Positions 1-7,584 of a DNA stretch of 19,512 bases are shown here, one piece after another. The notes under the pieces are model-generated. The model was not told where the DNA came from. It saw nothing but the letters and a program-made list of their open reading frames with translations, and did no database searches. Source of the DNA: DASZGI01 sp035938995 (GTDB lineage Bacteria > Actinomycetota > Actinomycetes > Streptomycetales > Catenulisporaceae); contig NZ_DASZGI010000028.1 of the NCBI RefSeq assembly GCF_035938995.1, positions 1-19,512 of the forward strand. Direction: 5' to 3'. Each line of letters starts with the position of its first letter. Position 1 is the stretch's first letter. Both the position numbers and the translations under genes were made by a program.

Positions 1-27
1 CCCGTGTCGTCTGTGAGGATTCGCGCC

Positions 28-1236
28 ATGTCCCAGTCGCCGGAGACGCCCGTCACCGGGTGGCCCGAGCAGCCGCCCGAGCCCGCGCCGTACCCCGCCG
101 CGGAGTGGACCGGTCCGGCGGGTGAGGCCTCGACCATGCCTCAGCCCGTCTATCCGCCTGAGACGGCGCAGGTGCACGCGGACCCGACGCAGATCCAGCA
201 GGTGCCCGGCGGTTACCCGGAGGAGGGCACCGGGCTGCCGAGCGAGTTCGACCACCTCTTCCGCGGCTCCCCGCAGGACAGCCGCCGGTCGATCGACCGG
301 CAACGGCCCGCCGTGGGCGGCGCCGCGCTGCCCGATGCCTATCAGGACCCTCAGTTCCAGGCTCCAGGGCAGCCGGCGGCGCAGTATCAGCCCCCTGGTT
401 ACGAGCCGACGGCCGCCTACCAGGGGCCGGTCGACGCGCCGGTCTACCCGCCGGAGCAGCAGCAGCAGCAGTATGGCGGCCACCCCGAGTATCCGCAGGC
501 GCCCGGCTACGGCCCGGCCGGGTACGGGGCTCAGGGCTATCCCGGGCCGGAGTACGGAAACCCGGAGTTCCAGGGCGGCGAGTTCGTCGGCCAGGGCGGC
601 GGCTCCGGAGGCTGGGGCCCGGGCGGCGGTTCAGCGACCTCCAGGAACCGGAAGGGCTGGTTGATCGGCGGCGGCATCGCGGTCGTCGCGGTGATCGGCA
701 TCGTGTACGCGTTGAACTCCGGCGGCGGCTCCGGCACGCCGACGTCGCACCACAACGGCACAACCACCTCAGCGCCCGCCGCCACGGCGCAACAGCAGGC
801 CGCGGCGTTGTACGCGATCATCGCGGAGTCCGGGCAACTGCGCAGCGCCGCGAATGATGCCGTGGTGGACGTCAACGCCTGCCACAATCTCGCCGCGGCG
901 CAGACCGCGCTCCAGAAGACTGCGCAGCAGCGCCACGACCAGGCCGACGCGGTCGCCAAGGCCGACGTGTCGCAGATCACGAACGGCGCCCAGCTCGTCC
1001 AGGAGCTCCAGCAGGCATGGAGCGCCTCGGCCCAGTACGACAGCGCCTACGCCTCGATCGCGGGCGATGTGCAGAACGGCTGCAAGCCGGCCGACATCAA
1101 GAAGGACGCGAACTACCCGGCCACGAACACCCAAGGCACAGCGGCGTCCCAGGCGAAGGTCCAGGCGGCCGACTTGTGGAACACGAACGTCGCCGGGCCG
1201 CTGGGCCAGCAGCAGATATCCGAGGCGAAGCTGTAG
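28..1236 (+). CDS. Single-pass membrane protein with Pro/Gly/Gln-rich N-terminal tail (unknown function)
   Basis: I do not recognise a named family. The predicted protein has 402 residues if it starts at ATG 28, which has a GAGG ribosome-binding site about 9 bases upstream; a GTG at 4 is in frame but lacks visible upstream support. Residues 1 to about 205 are low-complexity and rich in Pro, Gly, Gln and Tyr, including a run of five Gln. One hydrophobic helix follows at about residues 211-232, after an Arg/Lys-rich stretch, so the disordered part should be cytoplasmic and the C-terminus outside. The outer part (about 233-402) begins with a Gly/Ser/Thr linker and is then Ala/Gln-rich and helical. 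It has only two cysteines, Cys285 and Cys352, which could form a disulfide. It could be a cell-envelope or lipid-associated protein of the kind common in actinobacteria, but no function can be assigned. A hairpin at 1246-1268 follows the stop. Confidence 0.8.
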   Translation: MSQSPETPVTGWPEQPPEPAPYPAAEWTGPAGEASTMPQPVYPPETAQVHADPTQIQQVPGGYPEEGTGLPSEFDHLFRGSPQDSRRSIDRQRPAVGGAALPDAYQDPQFQAPGQPAAQYQPPGYEPTAAYQGPVDAPVYPPEQQQQQYGGHPEYPQAPGYGPAGYGAQGYPGPEYGNPEFQGGEFVGQGGGSGGWGPGGGSATSRNRKGWLIGGGIAVVAVIGIVYALNSGGGSGTPTSHHNGTTTSAPAATAQQQAAALYAIIAESGQLRSAANDAVVDVNACHNLAAAQTALQKTAQQRHDQADAVAKADVSQITNGAQLVQELQQAWSASAQYDSAYASIAGDVQNGCKPADIKKDANYPATNTQGTAASQAKVQAADLWNTNVAGPLGQQQISEAKL

Positions 1237-1245
1237 AAGACCGTG

Positions 1246-1268
1246 TGGGGCGTGCGCCGCGCGCCCCA
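1246..1268. terminator. Hairpin between convergent genes
   Basis: The arms TGGGGCGTG (1246-1254) and CGCGCCCCA (1260-1268) pair over 9 bp, with one G-U pair and a 5-base loop. The hairpin sits between the stop of the membrane protein gene and the stop of nirD, which converge here. There is no clear U-tract, as is frequent in high-G+C actinobacteria. It could serve both strands. Confidence 0.5.
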
Positions 1269-1297
1269 GCAGCGCAGCGGTAGGTCCCTGTGCCGGG

Positions 1298-1633
1298 TCA
1301 GCGCTGTACCCAGACCAGCCCTCGATAGCGGCGCACCGGGTACGTCGGGAGCGCGAGCGTCGGATCGTCGAGACACGTCCCGCTCTGGAGATCGAAGACG
1401 TATTCGTGCGCCGGCGAGGCGACGGTGGGAACGCCGTCGCGCGAACCGGTCACGCCGTGCGAGATCACATACTCCCCCGAGAGCGGATCGCGGTTCCCGA
1501 TCGCGTACAGCTCCCCGGCGGCGGTGCGGAAGACGGCGATCTGCACCCCGTCGACGAGCGTGGCCACCCCGTGCCCCGGCGCCAGATCCGCGTACCGGCA
1601 CACCGACGTCCAGCCTCGTTGTTTGGCCGTCAC
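1298..1633 (-). CDS. nirD: Nitrite reductase (NADH) small subunit NirD
   Basis: The 111-residue product is the length of NirD, the small Rieske-fold subunit that pairs with sirohaem protein NirB in assimilatory NAD(P)H nitrite reductase (cytoplasm). It reads as this family end to end: WTSVCRYADLAPGHGVA near the start, the IGNRDPLSG segment, TVASPAHEYVFDL, then SGTCLDDP and ALPTYPVR near the end. The paired Cys-x-His and Cys-x-x-His cluster ligands of true Rieske proteins are absent, which is normal for NirD. The start is GTG at 1633 with no convincing Shine-Dalgarno sequence. NirB is usually encoded immediately upstream; here the next gene upstream is divergent and is not nirB. The neighbours make or modify sirohaem precursors, which supports the nitrite-reductase call. 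Confidence in the family is high; whether this copy works with a distant NirB cannot be told. Confidence 0.87.
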   Translation of the reverse strand: MTAKQRGWTSVCRYADLAPGHGVATLVDGVQIAVFRTAAGELYAIGNRDPLSGEYVISHGVTGSRDGVPTVASPAHEYVFDLQSGTCLDDPTLALPTYPVRRYRGLVWVQR

Positions 1634-1768
1634 AGCTTCGACGGTGCGTCAGGGTCGTGACGCGCAGGGGTCGCCGTTATTTCGCGTCGCGCACGAGTTC
1701 TTCACGCCGCGCGGATGTAGCTGTGCGCAACCGGTTCAACACGGCCCTTACCGGTGCGTAGCCGTTCG

Positions 1769-1784
1769 GCAACATATCCGAAAC
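1769..1784. promoter_or_regulatory. GlnR-box-like site in the nirD/hemD divergent region
   Basis: GCAAC (1769-1773), six bases, then GAAAC (1780-1784) fits the actinobacterial GlnR pattern gTnAC-n6-GaAAC with one weak position. A poorer copy, GCAAC-n6-AACAC, lies 42 bases upstream at 1727-1742. GlnR, the OmpR-type nitrogen regulator, is known to control nirB/nirD-type genes in streptomycetes. The site lies between nirD and the HemD fusion gene and could serve both. This is a motif match by eye only. Confidence 0.42.
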
Positions 1785-1807
1785 GACACACGTCCAGTGT
1801 TTCCGGC

Positions 1808-3058
1808 ATGGCACTGGCAGAGGCGCTCGACTCGACGCACGCGGCGGCCTCCGGATTCGGCCCCGACCTGAGGGGCCGGACCGGGGCGGGCCCGTCCGCC
1901 TCAGTCTTCGACGACCTCCCGCTCACCGGCTGCGTGGTGGCCGTCACCGCGGACCGCCGGCGCGACGACCTGGCCGCGCTGCTGCGCCGCCGCGGCGCGA
2001 AGGTCATCGAGACCCCGACCCTGAAGCTGGTCCCGCTCGACGACGACGCGGCGCTGCGCAAGGCCACGAACGATTGCCTCGCGGCCCCGCTGGACTTCGC
2101 GGTGGCGACCACCGGCAGCGGCTGGCGCGGCTGGATGTCGGCGGCGGAGAGCTGGGGCCTGGGCGACGATCTGGACCGGGCGCTCGGCGCGGCGAGCGTG
2201 GTCTCGCGGGGGGCGAAGGCGACCGGAGCGGTCCGCGCGGCCGGTCTGAGGGAGAGCTACAGCGCGCCGTCCGAGTCCTCCGCCGAACTGCTGGCCTACC
2301 TGCTCGAGCAAGGCGTCGAAGGCAAGCGGATCGCGGTCCAGCAGTACGGCGTGGAAGACCCGACCGAGAACAGCCACTTCGTCACCACACTGCGCGATGC
2401 GGGGGCCGACGTCGTCGACATCCCCGTCTACCGCTGGGGACCGCCGTCCGACCGGGCCGCCGTGCGCCGCCTGGCCGACGCGATCGTCCGCCGCGACGTC
2501 CACGCGGTCAGCTTCACCTCCGCCCCCGGGGTCACCGCCCTGCTGGAGGCGGCCGCGGTCACCGGCGCGCTCGACCAGCTGTTGGTGGCGCTGCGGACCG
2601 ACGTCACCGCCGTGTGCGTAGGTCCGGTCTGCGCCCGCCCGCTCGAGGCGCTCGACGTGAGCGCGGTGCGGCCCGACCGGGCCAGGCTCGGCGCCATGGT
2701 CGCTACCCTCTGCTCGGTGCTGCCGCCGCGGATCCGGCGCGTCGTGCCGATCGACTCCACCAGGACCCTCACGCTCCAGGGCCTGGCCGCGGTGATCACC
2801 GACGGCGAGCCGGTGCTGCTCGCCCCGCTGCCCGCCGCCGTGCTGGCCGAACTGGCCCGCCGACCCGGCTGGGTGGTGTCCCGGGCCGACCTGCTGCGCC
2901 GGGTCTGGGGCCCGCGCGGCGCCGGATCGGGCGGACGCGACGAGCACGCGGTCGAGGCCACCGTCGCCCGGCTGCGCACCGCGCTCGGGCCGGACTCGGC
3001 CCTGATCAAGACCGTGACCAAGCGCGGATACCGGCTGGCCGTCGATCCGGTCACCTGA
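1808..3058 (+). CDS. Uroporphyrinogen-III synthase (HemD-like) fused to OmpR-type winged-helix domain
   Basis: The 416-residue protein has two parts. Residues about 35-300 resemble uroporphyrinogen-III synthase, which cyclises hydroxymethylbilane with D-ring inversion. The N-terminal strand reads CVVAVTADRRRDDLAALLRR, followed by TGSGWRGW, then GKRIAVQQYG, VDIPVYRW, and SFTSAPGVTALL, the usual C-terminal HemD signature. Residues about 320-414 are an OmpR/PhoB-type winged helix: RPGWVVSRADLLRRVWG, then HAVEATVARLRTALG and IKTVTKRGYRLA. Proteins of this two-part architecture are known in actinobacteria next to nitrite-reductase genes, where they are thought to be regulators or regulated enzymes; which role applies here is not visible. 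ATG 1808 is preferred over GTG 1754 because homology starts later and 1754-1807 contains the GlnR-like box. There is no strong ribosome-binding site, so a leaderless mRNA is possible. The chelatase gene follows after 86 bases. Confidence 0.88.
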   Translation: MALAEALDSTHAAASGFGPDLRGRTGAGPSASVFDDLPLTGCVVAVTADRRRDDLAALLRRRGAKVIETPTLKLVPLDDDAALRKATNDCLAAPLDFAVATTGSGWRGWMSAAESWGLGDDLDRALGAASVVSRGAKATGAVRAAGLRESYSAPSESSAELLAYLLEQGVEGKRIAVQQYGVEDPTENSHFVTTLRDAGADVVDIPVYRWGPPSDRAAVRRLADAIVRRDVHAVSFTSAPGVTALLEAAAVTGALDQLLVALRTDVTAVCVGPVCARPLEALDVSAVRPDRARLGAMVATLCSVLPPRIRRVVPIDSTRTLTLQGLAAVITDGEPVLLAPLPAAVLAELARRPGWVVSRADLLRRVWGPRGAGSGGRDEHAVEATVARLRTALGPDSALIKTVTKRGYRLAVDPVT

Positions 3059-3144
3059 GCCGCCGCCGCACGGCTCGGCAGGATCGCCCGTCGCAGCGTC
3101 AGATCCACTCCCCGGCGTCAGCTCCTGGAAGGAGCCCCACCGCG

Positions 3145-4005
3145 ATGTCACTGCCGGCCCTCGGGTTGTCGGCCTTCGGCGAGCGGCGCACCGGCTGGCT
3201 GCCCGCGCCGCCCGGCGTGCTGCCTCCGCCGCGCTCGGACGTGCCGATCCTCGCCGTAGCCCACGGCACCAGCGACGCCGCCGGACTGGCCAGCCTCGAC
3301 GCGCTGTTGGAGCGGGTCAGATTCCTGCGCCCCGGCGTCGAGACCAGCATCGCCTTCTTGTCCATGGCCAGCCCGACGCCCGCGCAGGCGCTGACCGGGC
3401 TGCTCGCGGAGGGCGCGACCGAGGTCGTGGTCCTGCCGCTGCTGCTCGGGAACGGCTATCACCTGCGCCACGACATCCCCGAGGCGGTGCGCGAAGCGAG
3501 GGATCTGCCCGGAGGCGACGCGCTCAAGGTCTACGCCGCCCCGGCCCTCGGACCGGATCCGATGCTCGCGTCGGTGCTCGCCGACCGTCTCGCGCAGGCC
3601 AGCGGCTCGATTTTCGGGACCCAGATCGTGCTGGCCGCCGCGGGCTCGGCGGACCGGCGCGCCAACGCCGACGCGGTGGCCATGGCCGGGCTGCTGGCGG
3701 AGCGCCTGGGCATGCCGGTGCGCACGGCCTACATCGCGTCCGCCCAGCCGTCCGTCGCCGAGCTGCTCGGCCACTTGGCCCGGCGCGGGCGGCCGATCGC
3801 CGTGGCCACCTACCTGCTGTCGACGGGCGAGTTCAGCCGCCGCATAGCCGACAGCGCGACCCTCGCCGCCCTGGACGCGGACCATCCCAGGACTCTGCGA
3901 GTGACGGCCCCGCTCGGCGCGCACGACCTGGTGGCCCGCCTGGTGCTGCGCCGCTACGACACGGCGCTGACCAAGCCGCCGATCACGCTCCCCGGCCGCG
4001 CGTGA
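3145..4005 (+). CDS. Sirohydrochlorin chelatase, CbiX/SirB family
   Basis: The 286-residue product matches the two-domain actinobacterial CbiX/SirB type, which inserts Fe2+ (sirohaem) or Co2+ (cobalamin) into sirohydrochlorin in the cytoplasm. The N-terminal domain opens with ILAVAHGTSD, where His40 is the expected metal/catalytic residue. It also has the VVVLPLLLGNGYHLRHDIP segment, with His106 and His109 as the second ligand site. A related second half (about residues 160-270) begins IVLAAAGSADRRAN and lacks the His pair, as is normal when only one half is catalytic. The start at ATG 3145 has an excellent ribosome-binding site, GGAAGGAG, 10 bases upstream. Location after the HemD fusion and near nirD favours ferrochelatase use in sirohaem synthesis; cobalt cannot be excluded from sequence. 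Confidence 0.87.
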   Translation: MSLPALGLSAFGERRTGWLPAPPGVLPPPRSDVPILAVAHGTSDAAGLASLDALLERVRFLRPGVETSIAFLSMASPTPAQALTGLLAEGATEVVVLPLLLGNGYHLRHDIPEAVREARDLPGGDALKVYAAPALGPDPMLASVLADRLAQASGSIFGTQIVLAAAGSADRRANADAVAMAGLLAERLGMPVRTAYIASAQPSVAELLGHLARRGRPIAVATYLLSTGEFSRRIADSATLAALDADHPRTLRVTAPLGAHDLVARLVLRRYDTALTKPPITLPGRA

Positions 4006-4040
4006 ACCGACCCGCGCGGCCGGGGGTTTTCCGTGCATGA

Positions 4041-4095
4041 AGACCGACGGGTCTCGGCGGCTGCATACGCTGCGGCCGCCGAGAGCCGTCGGTCT
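4041..4095. terminator. Large inverted repeat, probable bidirectional terminator
   Basis: The left arm (4041-4061, beginning AGACCGACGG) and right arm (4075-4095, ending CCGTCGGTCT) pair over 21 positions with a single mismatch and a 13-base loop. It lies between the chelatase stop (4005) and the tricorn stop (4107), which converge. Tails are not U-rich, but strength and position argue for termination in both directions. Confidence 0.72.
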
Positions 4096-4106
4096 CGTAA
4101 AAGGCG

Positions 4107-7100
4107 CTAGGCGTCCATCTGCGGAGGCGCTGCCGGGGGCCGGGTCTCCAGGGCCTCCAGCGCCATCCGGATCGCCGTCTCCAGCTGCGGGTCGCGTCCG
4201 GCGGCCCAGTCCTGGGGCGGGATGTAGACCTCGACGTCCGGGTCGACGCCGTAGTTCTCCACCCCCCAGCCGGCGTCCGCGAACCAGAACGCGAACTTGG
4301 GCTGGGTGACCCCCGTGCCGTCGACGAGTTCGTAGCGTCCGTCGATGCCGATCACGCCGCCCCAGGTGCGCGTGCCGACCACCGGGGCGATGCCGTACGA
4401 CTTGAGCGCCTGGGTGACGATGTCGCCGTCGGAGCCGGCGTGCTCGTCGGCCAGGGCCACGATGGGGCCGCGCGGCGCCTCGCTCGGGTAGCTCATCGGC
4501 TCGTTGTACCGGGACCGGTCCCACCCGATGATCCGGCGCGCCAGTTTCTCGACCACGAGCTCGGAGGTGTGGCCGCCGCCGTTCTCGCGCAGGTCGAGGA
4601 CCAGGCCGTCCCGCTTGAACTGGGTGTACATGTCGCGGTGGAACTCCGCCCAGCCGGAGGAGACCATGTCCGGCACGTGCAGGTAGCCGAGCCGTCCGCC
4701 GGAGGCCTCGGCCACCGTCGCCCGCCGCCGCGCGATCAGGTCCTGGTAGCGCAGCGACGCCTCGCTGGCCAGCGGCACGACCACGACCCGGCGCTCGATA
4801 CCGCCGCCCGTGCTGTCGCCTTCCGCGTTCGCGGCTCCTGTGTTCTCAGCCTCTGTGTTCTCGCCTTCCGTACCGGGCCGCCGCAGCGTCAGCTCCACCG
4901 GCTTGTCCGCCTTGCCGCCGAGCAGCGCGTTCGGCCCGCGCACCGGATCCACCGGCCGGCCGTCCACCGCGACGATCGCGTCACCGGCCCGCGCGCCGAC
5001 ACCCGGCGCGCTCAGCGGCGATCGAGCGCCGATCACCGACGACTCGCCGCGCAGCACCCGCTCGATCCGCCAGGTGCCGTCCTCGTCCCGGGTCAGGTCC
5101 GCGCCGAGCAGCCCTTGGGCGAGCGCGGCGTCCACGCCATGGATGGGCGGGCGCACGTAGGCGTGCGAGGCGCCCAGCTCGCCCTGCAGCTCCCACAGCA
5201 CGTCGTGGAGGTCGTCCTGCGAGCCGATCCGGTCGAGCAGCGGCCGATAGCGCTCGGCCATCGCGGGCCAGTCGACTCCGCCCATGTCGGCCCGCCAGAA
5301 GTTGTCCCGCATCAGCCGCCAGGCCTCGTCGTACATCTGGGCCCATTCGGCGGGCGGGTCCACGGTGACCCGGATCCGGTCCAGGTCCACGGTCACCGCG
5401 TCATCGTCGTCGTCACTGTCGCTGGCCACGACCTTGAACTCGGTGTCGTTGAGGTAAGCCAGCCGTGCGCCGTCGTGTGAGACCGCGTAGTTGTCCAGCT
5501 CGCGCACGGCGGTGAGCCGCTTGCGCTTGCCCAGGTCGTAGCGGACCAGCCGGGACTTCGGGTGCTCCTCCGAGGCGCCGATGATCGCCTCGCCCAGCTC
5601 GCCGGTCCGCGGCAGCGCCAGCCACGCCACGCCGCCCTTGACCGCTTTGAGCTCCGCGTAATACCCGGCCTCGACCGGGAAGGGCACGATCCGGTCGGCG
5701 ATGCCCTCGAAGTCGACCTTGACCGGGGCGATCTCGGGTCCGGCGTCGCCCCCGTCGCCGTCTGAATCCTTCTCCTTGGCTGCCTTCGCCTTCTTCTCCG
5801 CCGAGTCCTTCTCCAGGCCCACCGGCCGCCCGTTGAGTTCGGGAGCGAACGGCGACGGGGTCGTCTCCGCCAGGGTGACCAGGTACGGCCGCACCCCGGG
5901 CAGGAATCCGAGGTCGAAGTTGTGGCTGTCGTACACCGGGTCGAAGGCGCGGTTGGACAGGAAGACCAGGTACTTGCCGTCCAGCGTGAAAGCGGGCGAG
6001 GAGTCGGCGTAGCGCGGCGGGCTGACGTCGACCACCTCCCGGTCGGCGAGCCGCGCCAGCCGGATGTGCCTTCCGTCGAACGGACGCCACGGCTCCGCCC
6101 ACGCCAGGTACGCCGAGTCGGGAGAGAAGGTGAGGCCGTGGATCTCGGCGTTGGTGCTGCGGGCCAGTTCCGCGACCTCGCCCGAGCCGAGATCGATCGT
6201 GAGCAGGCGGCCGTCGGCTGCCGCCGCGGCGGCCGTACGGCCATCGGGTGAGACCGCAAGTTCCAGTACGCGCCCGAACTGCCCGTGCCCGATGCGCCGT
6301 GTCGGCGCGCTGTCGGCCGAGATCAGCTCGAGCCCGTCCTCGCCGCCGGCGTCCGACACGGTCAGCACCGTGGATCCGCCCGGCACGATGACCGGCAGGC
6401 GGCCGCGCACCCCGGGCGTCGAGAGGAGGGCGCGGGCCGGGCCGTCTTCGACCGGCAGCCAGTGCACCGTGCCGCGGACCTCGGCCGCCACGACCCGGCC
6501 GGTCTTGCAGAGCCCGAAGTCGCCGAGGCCGGACTTCGCGGACACCGGGAAGGAGGCGCGGCCGGAGCGCACGCCGCCGAGCCGCACGTCGAGCTTCACC
6601 GGCTCCGCGTCGAGCGATTCGAGCAGCCACAACGCGCCGGCGGCCTGATACACCACCCGGGTCCCGTCGGTGGCGGCGTTCCGCGCGTAGTAGGGCCCGC
6701 CGCCCGTGTGGCGGCGCAGGTCGGAGCCGTCCGGCAGCGCCGAGTACAGCGTGCCGACACCTTCGTGGTCGGACAGGAACGCGACCCGGCCGCCGACCCA
6801 CATCGGGTTCACCAGGTGGTTGCCGACCGACTCGAGGATGCGGGTGTACTGCGCGCCGTCCGGGGAGTACCAGATCTTGCCCCCGGTTCCGCCGCCGTAG
6901 TGCTTCCAGCGGGACGGCTCGGCGTACAGGGCCGTGCCGACGAGGACCGCGCCGTCCCGGGCGATCGACACGTCGCTGGTCGGACCGTAGGGCAGCCGCC
7001 GCGCCGGAGCGTCGAGCGGGACCGCGAAGGCCCAGGTCCGCCAGGTGTTGTGCTGACCGGTGCGGCTGATCACCAGCACCTCGTTGTCGGAGAGCCAGCC

Positions 7101-7418
7101 GCGCACCGCGTTGAATCCGTCGCCCCAGTAGGTCAGCCGCTGGATCTCGCCGCCGTCCACCGCGACTGCGTATGCCTCGCGGGCGCTGCCGCGCGCCATC
7201 GAACCGGTCCCGTCACGCGTGGAAGTCCAGGCCACGTGGGTGGCGGACGGACTGAGCCGAGGGCTGATGACCGGCGCCCGGTCGGCGGTCAGGCGCCAGG
7301 CCCGGCCGCCGCCGTTCGCGGTCTCGCCGAGCGGGGCGAGCCACACGTCGTCCTCGGCGGCGAACGTGATCAGGTCACCCGACAGATGCGGGTAGCGCAG
7401 GTATGCGGAGTCGGCCAC
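4107..7418 (-). CDS. Tricorn protease (S41 family, PDZ-containing)
   Basis: The 1103-residue product is close in size to Thermoplasma tricorn, a cytosolic serine protease that trims oligopeptides downstream of the proteasome. The order fits: beta-propellers (about residues 1-650, starting SAYLRYPHLSGDLITFAAEDDVW), a helical C1 domain, PDZ (about 780-880) and the S41 catalytic domain. Expected residues are present: GELGASHAY with Ser751-His752, AGSDGD with nucleophile Ser996, and WGVENYGVDP with Glu1054. Relative to archaeal numbering (Ser745-His746, Ser965, Glu1023) the offset grows from 6 to 31. This matches a roughly 25-residue Glu/Asn/Thr-rich insertion near 4798-4880 in the PDZ. A Lys/Asp-rich linker lies near 5715-5820. 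The start is GTG 7418 because homology begins there and further upstream the frame overlaps purU. It is divergent from purU. Confidence 0.95.
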   Translation of the reverse strand: MADSAYLRYPHLSGDLITFAAEDDVWLAPLGETANGGGRAWRLTADRAPVISPRLSPSATHVAWTSTRDGTGSMARGSAREAYAVAVDGGEIQRLTYWGDGFNAVRGWLSDNEVLVISRTGQHNTWRTWAFAVPLDAPARRLPYGPTSDVSIARDGAVLVGTALYAEPSRWKHYGGGTGGKIWYSPDGAQYTRILESVGNHLVNPMWVGGRVAFLSDHEGVGTLYSALPDGSDLRRHTGGGPYYARNAATDGTRVVYQAAGALWLLESLDAEPVKLDVRLGGVRSGRASFPVSAKSGLGDFGLCKTGRVVAAEVRGTVHWLPVEDGPARALLSTPGVRGRLPVIVPGGSTVLTVSDAGGEDGLELISADSAPTRRIGHGQFGRVLELAVSPDGRTAAAAAADGRLLTIDLGSGEVAELARSTNAEIHGLTFSPDSAYLAWAEPWRPFDGRHIRLARLADREVVDVSPPRYADSSPAFTLDGKYLVFLSNRAFDPVYDSHNFDLGFLPGVRPYLVTLAETTPSPFAPELNGRPVGLEKDSAEKKAKAAKEKDSDGDGGDAGPEIAPVKVDFEGIADRIVPFPVEAGYYAELKAVKGGVAWLALPRTGELGEAIIGASEEHPKSRLVRYDLGKRKRLTAVRELDNYAVSHDGARLAYLNDTEFKVVASDSDDDDDAVTVDLDRIRVTVDPPAEWAQMYDEAWRLMRDNFWRADMGGVDWPAMAERYRPLLDRIGSQDDLHDVLWELQGELGASHAYVRPPIHGVDAALAQGLLGADLTRDEDGTWRIERVLRGESSVIGARSPLSAPGVGARAGDAIVAVDGRPVDPVRGPNALLGGKADKPVELTLRRPGTEGENTEAENTGAANAEGDSTGGGIERRVVVVPLASEASLRYQDLIARRRATVAEASGGRLGYLHVPDMVSSGWAEFHRDMYTQFKRDGLVLDLRENGGGHTSELVVEKLARRIIGWDRSRYNEPMSYPSEAPRGPIVALADEHAGSDGDIVTQALKSYGIAPVVGTRTWGGVIGIDGRYELVDGTGVTQPKFAFWFADAGWGVENYGVDPDVEVYIPPQDWAAGRDPQLETAIRMALEALETRPPAAPPQMDA

Positions 7419-7584
7419 GTTGTGACGATATCCAGGCCGTTCCTGCCGTGCAGCGCTTTTCGTGCCACGAGGCTCGTTAGCGCCAACCGGAACTTCATGC
7501 CACCGAGGGATCGGGCCGCGGCGCCGAGCCGTGCCCCGCCCGGCGCGATTTCGCCCCGCGCCCGCGCTCGGCGAAAATGGGTCC

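Noticed and set aside
2074..3144. Long upstream extension of the chelatase frame
   Set aside because: It is an Arg/Gly-rich shadow of the HemD fusion gene. A strong ribosome-binding site marks ATG 3145 as the start.
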